From: Adiantum capillus-veneris
Lineage: Eukaryota; Streptophyta; Polypodiopsida; Polypodiales; Pteridaceae
Length of the DNA stretch: 64,000 nucleotides
Assembly: GCA_014529385.2 (NCBI GenBank)
Contig: CM043947.1
Coordinates: 115,647,587-115,711,586, forward strand
Direction of reading: 5' to 3'
A model generated the notes under the pieces. That model made no database searches. It was given only the letters and a program-made list of their open reading frames with translations, and was not told where the DNA came from. Every line of letters starts with the position of its first letter. The first letter of the stretch is position 1. Shown one piece after another: positions 55,673-64,000 of the stretch. Both the position numbers and the translations under genes were made by a program.

Positions 55673-57785
55673 ATGGGTTATCATCATCTGTAGCAGCAAG
55701 GTATGCCTTTTGATCCCGCTGCAATGAAAATGTTTCAAGAATTTTCCTTGTTTATGCAACAACAACATGCTACAAAAAGAATAGAAGTGTCAGCAACCAA
55801 AGCTATTCAAGCAGTGGTGCACAAAATGGATCAGTTTAATGGGAAAGATGTGACAAAGTATCTTCGTGGCTATGTAAAGGAGATGGAGTTGTATCCTGTG
55901 CCAGAAGATGAGATACTCCAAAGCTTTGATCTTGTTGTGACTCCTGAGATTAGAGAGCATGTGAGAGGAATCAGGAATGAGCATGGAAGAAATTGGGAGG
56001 AGTTCAAGCTAGAGATGAAGGAGGAGGAGGACTCTGAGAGAGTAACAAAGAGAACTTTCATGGAGTGGGTAGCTAAGCCGAAGGACGAGCTCTCTCCAAT
56101 AGAGCTACTCAGGGAGTTTGAGCGACGATATGGTCAACTTACAAGGATAGAGAAGGACACACTTGAGTCAGAAAAGACAGAGCTCTTCTTACAAGCAACA
56201 GGAAAGGAGCTCCAGAAGCAATTGGAACTACTTCTCAAGGACAAAGATGCTGAGCAGGGACAGAAGATAGATTGAAACGAAGTTGAAGCTGTTGTTTCAT
56301 TACTTGCCAAGCACCAAACGAGACAGGATAAGATGGTTGTTTGTAGTGCACCATCTACCTCCACAGCTTCTGAAAAGATGGTAAAGCCTTTTTCCTTTAT
56401 ACTTCCAAAAGTTGATGACGTTGTAATAGATGAGCTTATGAAAGGTATGAGCGATTTAAAAGTAAAACTCACAAAGCTTGAAGAGAAGAGACAACCATTG
56501 GCACTATCCTCAAGGCAAAAACAACAACCTAAAGAAGGTTTTGTTCATAGATGCATATGGTGTGACAACACAGAGCATGCTAGGAGAGAATGTGACAGCT
56601 TCAATGAAGCTTTGAGAAAATATCTTGTCTTCTTCAAGGATGGGAAGATTCACTTAAGGGAGACAGGTTTACCCTTAAGGACTTACTTTGGGAAAGGAGG
56701 AACGTAGAGTTTGGTAGAGGATATGGCCACTACCCATGCCATCCATGCATCTGAGGCATCTACTTATACAGTCAAGATTGAACCGTTGAGGACTTTTGAA
56801 GAAAATGGTAAGCTGTGGCCAAGTGCTATGGAGCTAGCAAGGAAAGGAAAGCTTACAAGAGAAGTCCTACATGAATCAAGTGACTCTATTCATCTAGAAA
56901 CAGGATGGAATGATCGTGTGGACTCCTTGTTAGTGCATGCCTATATTGCAAAATGCAAAACAACCAAGTGTTTATGGAAGAAAAGCGCAGGAGAGAGAGT
57001 TGTGATGAAGGACCATAAAAAAGAATTACTAGAAGAAGCGATACAATACTTCCTTGAGCGCCTCCAATACAAGAAGCACTCCCACCTGAAGTGACTATGG
57101 AAGAAAGTACAACTAGAGGAAAAAGGAGTCATCAAAAGGTAAGCCTAAAACTCCAACTTATAAGTTGCAGTCTGATATTGAGGCTGCTACAGACTTAAAG
57201 AAAGTTCTAGAAGAAAGAATTTTGAATAGCAAAATAGAGTTTACCTTGGGAGAAGTCCTTGGCATAGCCAAGCGCGAGTTTCACGAGGAGATCATTGATA
57301 TGATCAAGAGAAAGAGGAAAACACTTGTTGACACCACTCACCTGCAATCTGAAGGAGAAAGCTTAAAGACACAGGTAATACAGGTGAAAGACAGAGAGCA
57401 TGATGAGGATGTCGTAGGGTGCTACCATTCTTCTGGAAGAACAAAGCAAGTACAATTTTCAAATGGAGATGAGGAGTACGAAGCCATTCCAAGAAGTCAC
57501 TTTTCCAGGAATCATTGGGCAAGAGCTACAACAGAGACAATGGTCAAGGTGGGTGATCTTGAAGAGCCATTTGTGGCCTTAATTGACCATGGTTCAGAAA
57601 TAAACATAAAGTCAAAGAGATTATTCAACGAGTGAAAATTACCAATGGACACAGATCATGGATGGATGGTTAAGGTAGCAAATAATTCATCAGGTGAGTT
57701 TTATGCACCTTGTCCAAGTGGCATGTTCATGGTGGGAACGGAAGCTAAGCCCTACAATATTATGGATTTTATGTGTATACCTTAA
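55673..57785 (+). pseudogene. Gag-protease, copy 1 of the array
   Basis: The gag start is placed at the ATG at 55673, before MPFDPAAM, by comparison with copy 2. It encodes a Gag with FNGKDVTKYLRGYVKEMEL and TKRTFMEWV, a CCHC knuckle CIWCDNTEHARREC and an aspartic protease with LIDHGSEINI. In-frame stops occur near 55685, 56273 and 56705 and a frameshift near 57000-57100, so no full protein is made. In the protease box the residue after the catalytic Asp is His, where Ser or Thr is usual. The frame ends at a TAA just inside the next LTR. Confidence 0.8.
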
Positions 57786-58346
57786 GTATGCATAAGTATA
57801 TGCATTTTCTATTTAGCATGCAAAAAGCTAGTCGAAGTCTGATGTGTCACTCTTGTTGGGAATGGGCTTTGATCCCGGGCTTCTTTGTGAACGTCTTCTT
57901 GGAGCCATGATGAAATGAGCCTATGAAACTTACCTCCTATCTACTAGGCATCCTAGGTGGCATATGAGTTGTATAGCATGGCCAAAAGTGGCCTTAGTCA
58001 TAGTATACCCCATGAGGTGTCATTCTATACATAGTAGGTGCACTTTGGAGTGATTATGGACTTAGAAAAATCCCTTAGAAAAGTGGTTACGAATTTGTTT
58101 TATGTCATCCATGATGTATGCCAAGCTCTCTCTCAAATTTTGTATAAAGCTACTTGGAAGCTTATGGCGGCAAGGAGAAGATATTTGGAGAAAAATCTAA
58201 AAGAACCTCTAGATATTTCTTGAAGATAGAGATCTAGAAGAACCTCTAGATATTTCTTGAAGAGAAAGATCTAGAAACTTTGAAGATAATTTCAAGATAT
58301 TTTAGATATTTCTAAGCAAATATCTTCTTCAAGAGGCAACCTCACC

Positions 58347-58354
58347 TATAAATA
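58347..58354 (+). promoter_or_regulatory. TATA box of LTR 2
   Basis: TATAAATA in the same context as in LTR 1 and LTR 3. Confidence 0.75.
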
Positions 58355-58772
58355 GAGCGTCTTGCTCCTCACTTGGGCATCAAGCAAACCATCAAGCAAT
58401 CAAGCGCTGAAGCAATCCCCATAATCAAGCCATCACCCAACCTCCTAGCCATCTCGGTGAGGAAAACTTTCTCTCAATTTCAGCCCAACACATCTTGAGC
58501 TTGCTACTTCATGTCTCAAGCCTTATATCTCCTCACTTGTAATACTCATACACTCTATGTAACCTTCTTTCATCAATAAAGATGCATTGTTGGTGGCTTG
58601 CAAACGGTGTTGGGACTACTATGCATCATCTACTTCCTCAAGTTGGCTACAATACCACAAGGTCTTGAGGTGTGCTTCACTTCTCTGGCTTGAGCTTGTG
58701 TGGTTCTTTATGTGTTGGTTGTCTCTCTTATCTCTTTCCTCCATTGTTCGACTGCTTTCTGAGATTTCTTAG

Positions 58773-58992
58773 ATGAATAACCCCAATGGTGTAACTTTTC
58801 AACCCTTTCACTTTGTGCAACAAATTTAGAATTAACGTTTGTATTAGACGTAAAATCCACTTCCAACAGAGAATTGTGTTACTCTTTGGGCCGGAAAGAG
58901 TGCAAGAAATTCTTGTTTCTCCACGTCCTCTTGTTTTGCCAGTACTAGACTACTCTAATTCTTTCGATGTGCACATATTTATTCACCTCTAG
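58773..58992 (+). pseudogene. LTR leader ORF a, copy 2
   Basis: Starts at ATG like the other copies. One extra base near 58826 (CAACAAATTTAGA against CAACATATTAGA) shifts the frame, after which the conserved RVQEI ... SFDVHIFI part reads on in the new frame to TAG. Confidence 0.55.
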
Positions 58993-59021
58993 GGGTTGAG
59001 TCTTGCTTTCTTAATATTACT

Positions 59022-59234
59022 ATGAACCAAGAAGACTTGTATACAGGGCTCATTCCTGTCGCTAGGCAAAATATCTACATCTTTGTAAGCACTAAGTTAC
59101 AGTTTCAAAGAACCATTCGCAGTCTATTTGGAGCACAACGAATTGTTGTTATAAATGCATCAGTGAACCCTTTCATCTTACCTTTGATTAGATACGATCA
59201 AAGCCTTGATGTTTTTGTCTTTATCTTGTTTTGA
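59022..59234 (+). CDS. LTR leader ORF b, copy 2, intact, 70 residues
   Basis: ATG to TGA without a break. No known family recognised. The C-terminal 47 residues match the Tat-like leader ORF at 21 positions: LFG, NPFILP and SLDV..FIL. The end is hydrophobic (DVFVFILF). It is in frame with the gag ATG at 59475 but separated from it by several stops, so it would act as an upstream ORF. An intact frame where ORF a has decayed hints at, but does not prove, selection. Confidence 0.6.
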   Translation: MNQEDLYTGLIPVARQNIYIFVSTKLQFQRTIRSLFGAQRIVVINASVNPFILPLIRYDQSLDVFVFILF

Positions 59235-59474
59235 GGGTTTCACGTGTGCGTATGTGTGTGTCTGTGTGTAAGATCCCAATGCCTACACACAATGTATTTG
59301 CTTCAAAGACTAAGCTCGCTTAAGTGAAAAGCTTCACAGTCTCCCCACAAACCCTCACAGCTAGAGGCCCGACGCCTTCTTGGCAAGACCGCCAACTCTT
59401 TGACACAGGTTTTGGTGAACGTGACACGAAGTTTGTTAGGGTGAGTTAGTGGGGATCTGTAAGCTACTTCAACC

Positions 59475-61596
59475 ATGGGTGATCATCATCTGCAGCAGCA
59501 AGGTATGCCTTTTGATCCGGCTGCAATGCAAATGTTTCAAGCATTTGCCTTGTTTATGCAACAACAACATGCTACAGAAAGAAGAGAAGTGTAAGCAACC
59601 AAAGCTATTCAGGCAGTGGTGCACAAAATGGATGAGTTTAGTGGGAAATATGTGACAAAGTATCTTCGTGGATATGTAAAGGAGATGGAGTTGTATCGTG
59701 TGCCAGAAGATGAGATACTCCAAATCTTTGATCTTGTTGTGACTCCTGAGATTAGAGAGCATGTGAGAGGAATCAGGAATGAGCATGGAAGAAATTGGGA
59801 GGAGTTCAAGCTAGCGATGAAGGAGGAGTATTTGGTGGAGGACTCTGAGAGAGTAACAAAGAGAACTTTCGTGGAGTGGGTAGCCAAGCCGAAATAGTGG
59901 CTCTCTCCAACACAGCTACTTAGGAAGTTTGAGTGATGTTATGCTCAACTTACAAAGATAGGGAAGGTCACACTTGACTCAAAAAAGACAGAGCTCTTCT
60001 TACAAGCAGCAGGAAAGGAGCTCCAGGAGCAATTGGAGCTACTTCTTGAGGACAAAGATGCTGAGCAGGGACTGAAGACAGATTGGAAGGAAGTTGAAGC
60101 TGCTGTTTCATTACTTGCCAAGCGCCAAAGGAGACGGGATAAGATGGTTGTTGGTAGTGCACCATCTACCTCCACAGCTTCTGAAAAGATGGTAAAGCCT
60201 TCTTCCTTTATACTTCCAAAAGTTGATGACGCTGTAATAGATGAGCTTATGAAAGGTACGAGGGATTTAAAAGTAAAACTCACAAAGCTTGAAGAGAAGG
60301 GGCAACCATTGGCATTATCCTCAAGGCAAAAACAACAACCTAAAGAAGGTTTTGTTCATAGATTCATATGGTGTGACAACACATAGCATCCTAGGAGAGA
60401 ATGTGAGAGCTTCAGTGAATCTTTGAGAAAAGATATTGTCTTCTTAAAGGATGGGAAGATTCACTTAAGGTAGACATGTTTACCCTTAAGGACTAACTTT
60501 GGGAAAGGAGGAATGCAGAGTCTGGTAGAGGATATGGCCACTACCCATGCCATCTCTGCATTTGAGGCATCTACTTATACAGTCAATATTGAACCGTTGA
60601 GGACTTTTGAAGAAAATGGTAAGCTGTGGCCAAGTGCTATGGAGCTAGCAAGGAAAGGAAAGCCTACAAGAGAAGTCCTACATGAAGCAGGTGATTGTAT
60701 TTGTCTAGAAACGGGATGGAATGATCGTTGTGGAATCCTTGTCAGTGCATGCCTATATTGCAAAATGTCAAAACAATGAAGTTTTTGTGGAAGAAAAGCG
60801 CAGGCGAGAGAGTGGTGATGAAGGACCATCAAAAATAATTACTAGAAGAAGCGATACAATAACTCATCAAGCGCCTCGAACACAAGAAGCACCCCCACGT
60901 GAAGTGACTATGGAAGAAAGTACAACAGGGAGGAAAAAGGAGTCATCAGAAGGTAAGCCTAAAACTCCAACTTGTAAGTTACAGTCTCATATTGAGGATG
61001 CTACATACTTAAAGAAAGTTGTAGAAGAAAGAATTTTGAATATCAAAATAGAGTTTACCTTGGGAGAAGTCCTTGGCATAGCCAAGCGCGAGTTGGAGGA
61101 GATCATTGATATCATCAAGAGAAAGAGGCAAAATCTTGTTGACACCACTCGCCCGCAATCTGAAGGAGAAATCTTAAAGACACACGTAATACAAGTGAAA
61201 GACAGAGAGCATGATGAGGATGTCGTAGGATGCTACCAATCTTCTGGAAGAACAAAGCAAGTACAATTTTCAAATGGAGATGAGGAGTACGAAGCCATTC
61301 CAAGAAGTCACTTTTCGAGGAATCATCGGGCAAGAGCTACGACAGAGACAATGGTCAAGGTGGGTGATCTTGAAGAGCCATTTGTTTCCTTAATTGACCA
61401 TGGTTCAGAAATAAACATAATGTCAAAGAGATTATTCAACAAGTGCAAATTATCAATGGACACAGATCATGGATGGATGGTTAAGGTAGAAAATAATTCA
61501 TTAGATGAGTTTTATGCAGCTTGTCCAAGTGGCACATGCATGGTGGGAACGGAAGCTAAGCCCTATAATATTATGGATTTTATGTGTATACCTTAA
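59475..61596 (+). pseudogene. Gag-protease, copy 2 of the array
   Basis: Gag starts at the ATG at 59475 (MGDHHLQQQGMPFDPAAM). It has the same Gag pattern as copy 1 (KYLRGYVKEMEL, TKRTFVEWV). The zinc knuckle is damaged by a stop just after IWCDNT. Stops occur near 59593, 59896, 60384 and 60471 and a frameshift near 60721-60780. The last 291 codons (60721-61596) are open and contain the protease box LIDHGSEINIMS. The frame ends MDFMCIP just inside LTR 3. No sequence homologous to reverse transcriptase follows. Confidence 0.8.
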
Positions 61597-62109
61597 GTAT
61601 GCATAAGTATATGCATTTTCTATTTAGTATGCAAAAAGCTAGTCGAAGTCTGATGTGTCACTCTTGTTGGGAATGGGCTTCGATCCAGAGCTTCTTTGTG
61701 AACGTCTTCTTGGAGCCATGATGAAATGAGCCTATAAAACTTACCTCCTATCTTCTAGGAATCCTAGGTGGCATATGACATGTATAACATGGCCAAAAGT
61801 GGCCTTAGTCATAGTAAACCCCATGAGGTGTCATTCTACACATAGTAGGTGCACTTTGGAGTGATTATGGACCTAGAAAAATCCCTTAGAAAAGTGGTTA
61901 CGAGTTTGTTTGATGTCATCCATGATGTATGCCAAGCTCTCTCTCAATTTTTTTATAAAGCTACTTGGAGGCTTATGGCAGCAAGGAGAAGATATTTGGA
62001 GAAAAATCTAGAAGAACCTCTAGATATTTCTTGAAGAGAAAGGTATAGAAACTTTGAAGATATTTTAGATATTTCTAAGAAAATATCTTCTTCAAGAGGC
62101 AACCTCACC

Positions 62110-62117
62110 TATAAATA
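62110..62117 (+). promoter_or_regulatory. TATA box of LTR 3
   Basis: TATAAATA, conserved with LTR 1 and LTR 2. If active, it would drive transcription out of the array into the right flank. Confidence 0.7.
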
Positions 62118-62548
62118 GAGCCTCTTGCTCCTCACTTGGGCATCAAGCAAACCATCAAGCAATCAAGCGCTCAAGCAATCCCCATGATCAAGCCACTCTA
62201 TGAAGCGGTCACCCAACCTCCTAGCCATCTTCGTGAGGAAAACTTTCTCTCAATTTCAGCCTAGCACATCTTGAGCTTGCTACTTCATGCCTCAAATCTT
62301 CTATCTCCTCACTTGTAATACTCATACACTCTATGTAACCTTCTTTCATCAATAAAGACGCATTGTTGGTGGCTTGCAAATGGTGTTGGGACTACTACGC
62401 ATCATCTACTTCCTCAAGTTGGCTACAATACCACAAAGTCTTGAGGTGTGCTTCACTTCTTTGGCTTGAGCTTGTGTGGGTCTTTATGTGTTGGTTGTGT
62501 CTCTTATCTCTTTCCTCCATTGTTTGACTGCTTTCTGAGCTTTCTTAG

Positions 62549-62767
62549 ATGAATAACCCCAATGGTGTAACTTTTCAACCCTTTCACTTTGTGCAACATA
62601 TTAGAATTAACATTTGTATTAGCCATAAAATCTATTTCCAATAGAGAATTGTGCTACTCTTTGGACCGAAAAGACTGCAAGAAATTCTTGGTTCTCCACG
62701 TCCTCTTATTTTGCCACTACTAGACTACTCTAATTCTTTCGATGTGCACATATTTATTCTCCTCTAG
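62549..62767 (+). pseudogene. LTR leader ORF a, copy 3
   Basis: A 72-codon frame with one TAG (from CAA CAG reading YFQ-stop). The remaining landmarks LLFGPKRLQEI and SFDVHIFIL are intact. Confidence 0.6.
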
Positions 62768-62796
62768 GAGTTGAGTCTTGCTTTGTTAATATTACT

Positions 62797-63009
62797 ATGA
62801 ACCAAGAAGACTTGTATATAGGGCTCATTTCTATCGCTAGGCAAAATATCTGGATCTTTGTAAGCACTAAGTTACAGTTTCAAAGAACCATTCGCAATCT
62901 ATTTGGAGCACAACGACTTGCTGTTATAAATGCATCAGTGAACCCTTGCATCTTACCTTTGATTAGATACGATCAAAGTCTTGATGTTTTTATCTTTGTC
63001 TTGTTTTGA
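62797..63009 (+). CDS. LTR leader ORF b, copy 3, intact, 70 residues
   Basis: Opens MNQEDLYIGLISIARQN and ends SLDVFIFVLF. It differs from the copy at 59022 by several conservative substitutions and keeps the frame. It is a 3' LTR copy, so it would not precede a gag gene here. Confidence 0.55.
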   Translation: MNQEDLYIGLISIARQNIWIFVSTKLQFQRTIRNLFGAQRLAVINASVNPCILPLIRYDQSLDVFIFVLF

Positions 63010-63180
63010 GGGTTTCACGTGTGCATATGTGTGTGTCTCCGTGTAAGATCCCAATGGCTATACACAATGTATTTTTTACACACACTAAGCTCGCTTAAGT
63101 GAAAAGCTTCACAGTCTCCCCACAAACCATCACAGCTAGAGGCCCGGCGCCTTCGTGGCAAGACCACCAACTCTTTGACA

Positions 63181-64000
63181 CTACTAACCCCTATTAGCCC
63201 ACGGCATTGATTTAGGGCCTAGACCAAGCGATCCAAGGTGATTCCCCTCACCTGCCAAGTGCCAATAAGGTGCTAGGCCCCATATAGACACAACATAACA
63301 TATATGTTTTCTTTTCACGTTGGTACAACCAAAGTGTGTCGACCATAGAAGATGGCATGGATAGATATATGCAAGCTAGCAGAAGCATGTCAAAAGGCTG
63401 GTGCATGTAGCAAGATCATGGGCTGACAGGTTCAGCCGAGGTGTATGACTGATGTAGTTTATAGTCCAAGGAAGGCTCCATAAGGGGCTGATTTGAGTAG
63501 TAGGTGAAGGATGTAGAAAGTGAAGCTTTTGGGTCTAGGAATGAAGAGCTTGAAGTGCTAAACAAGTAGGTTCAAACGGCTCATCAAACCAAGCTACAAA
63601 GCCCAAGTTATTGAAGTTTGAAGTTTCAATGTGTTGCAGATTCTTGCTGGATAGGGCAGCTGGGGATAGGTGGTCCAAGTGGAAGTCAAGTTACAGGTGT
63701 GTAGTACTGAATTTATGGGGCCTACCTGTCTTTTCTGATTGCAGATAGGATCCAAAGATAGCAAGATATGGCCAGTGGAAGTTTTGCCGTGGGGCTAGGT
63801 TGGTACCCACCTAACCACATGGGGAGGTGTTCCATCTGGCGTCTTCTCAGCCTCGACAAGGTTCTACATCAGGGTATGCATCATACAGAGCTAGCACAAA
63901 TTAAATGCACGTCAAGCAAAGCCCGGAGGGAAAAGATATAGAAGTCGGAAGATTGGGTGCACTTATCTGGAGTTGATTGGAGATGCTTTGGTCGGTTTTT
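63181..64000. other. Unassigned flank
   Basis: No gene, repeat or motif recognised in the last 820 bases. Confidence 0.5.

Larger units (their letters stand above)
57719..59405 (+). repeat. LTR 2 of the array
   Basis: The central LTR, shared by both internal regions. It has a TATA box at 58347-58354 and an AATAAA at 58575-58580, with a small duplication (CTAGAAGAACCTCTAGATAT) near 58200-58260. Leader ORF a has a frameshift and ORF b is intact. A 61-codon U3 ORF at 58038-58223 is also found in LTR 3. Confidence 0.85.
53943..63180 (+). mobile_element. Array of a gag-protease-only LTR retrotransposon: three LTRs, two internal regions
   Basis: Three LTR copies (53943-55603, 57719-59405, 61530-63180) alternate with two internal regions of about 2.1 kb, in direct orientation with a period near 3.8 kb. 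Each internal region encodes Gag with a CCHC knuckle and an aspartic protease and then runs directly into the next LTR. No reverse transcriptase or integrase is present. It resembles the class of non-autonomous elements that keep only gag (established knowledge). Shared LTRs suggest unequal recombination between element copies. No target duplication could be recognised, and the exact LTR start is uncertain by tens of bases. Confidence 0.85.
61530..63180 (+). repeat. LTR 3 of the array
   Basis: Last LTR, ending CTTTGACA at 63180, beyond which similarity to the other copies stops. It has a TATA box at 62110-62117 and an AATAAA at 62351-62356. ORF a has one stop and ORF b is intact. Confidence 0.85.

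Noticed and set aside
53938-63185. Target-site duplication around the gag-protease array
   Set aside because: The five bases left of the putative first LTR (TGTCG) and right of the third (CTACT) do not match, and the left limit is uncertain.
1-64000. Host protein genes, tRNA, rRNA or CRISPR arrays
   Set aside because: No multi-exon pattern, cloverleaf, rRNA-like sequence or spaced direct repeats were found by eye beyond the transposon genes.

Overview
The window looks like a repeat-rich intergenic stretch of a land-plant nuclear genome. The evidence is the set of element families: an En/Spm (CACTA) transposon with a TNP2-type transposase, an L1-type LINE with a plant-style zinc-knuckle ORF1, a Ty3/gypsy element with two RNase H domains (Tat-like), a Ty3/gypsy chromovirus primed by initiator tRNA-Met, a decayed Ty1/copia element, and a foldback MITE. 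I found no convincing host protein gene, tRNA, rRNA or CRISPR array. Nearly all recognisable coding capacity is transposon-derived, and most of it is broken. The species cannot be named from this evidence.

Layout, left to right. 1-10067: minus-strand Tat-like Ty3/gypsy element, its 3' LTR cut by the window edge, with decayed gag-pro-pol and about 3% LTR divergence. 10068-15253: unassigned sequence with microsatellites, a decayed inverted/tandem repeat family (12190-14345) and a possible old LINE tail. 15254-29713: minus-strand LINE split by a CACTA transposon at 15597-23624 that has a 3-bp TTA target duplication; a related LINE tail at 35234-35695 shows the uninterrupted site. 29714-38655: unassigned sequence with a foldback MITE (30944-31395), an ~860-bp tandem duplication, a long CA microsatellite, a LINE tail and an ~690-bp tandem repeat. 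38656-48300: diverged plus-strand LTR into which a complete, very young chromovirus (39210-48117, target duplication ATGCT, one intact 1649-codon gag-pol gene) has inserted. 48301-52400: partial MITE copy abutting a truncated, decayed copia element. 52401-53942: candidate LTR with polypurine tract and unassigned sequence. 53943-63180: LTR-internal-LTR-internal-LTR array of a short gypsy-like element carrying only gag and protease. 63181-64000: unassigned.

The observation most worth following is a conserved short protein in retrotransposon leaders. Each ~1.65-kb LTR of the 53943-63180 array carries, downstream of its TATA box and poly(A) signal, two tandem ~70-codon ORFs related to each other. 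A third relative lies in the leader of the Tat-like element at 6834-7058, just upstream of and in frame with gag. Over 47 residues, without gaps, I count 24 identities between the Tat-like copy and the first LTR ORF, and 21 with the second. The two host elements have visibly different gag proteins, so this looks like a separately conserved leader peptide or detached Gag N-terminal segment. I do not recognise its family.

Nested insertions give a relative order. The LINE preceded the CACTA element, and the diverged LTR preceded the chromovirus. The chromovirus is the only element here whose single long reading frame, primer site, polypurine tract and LTRs all appear intact.
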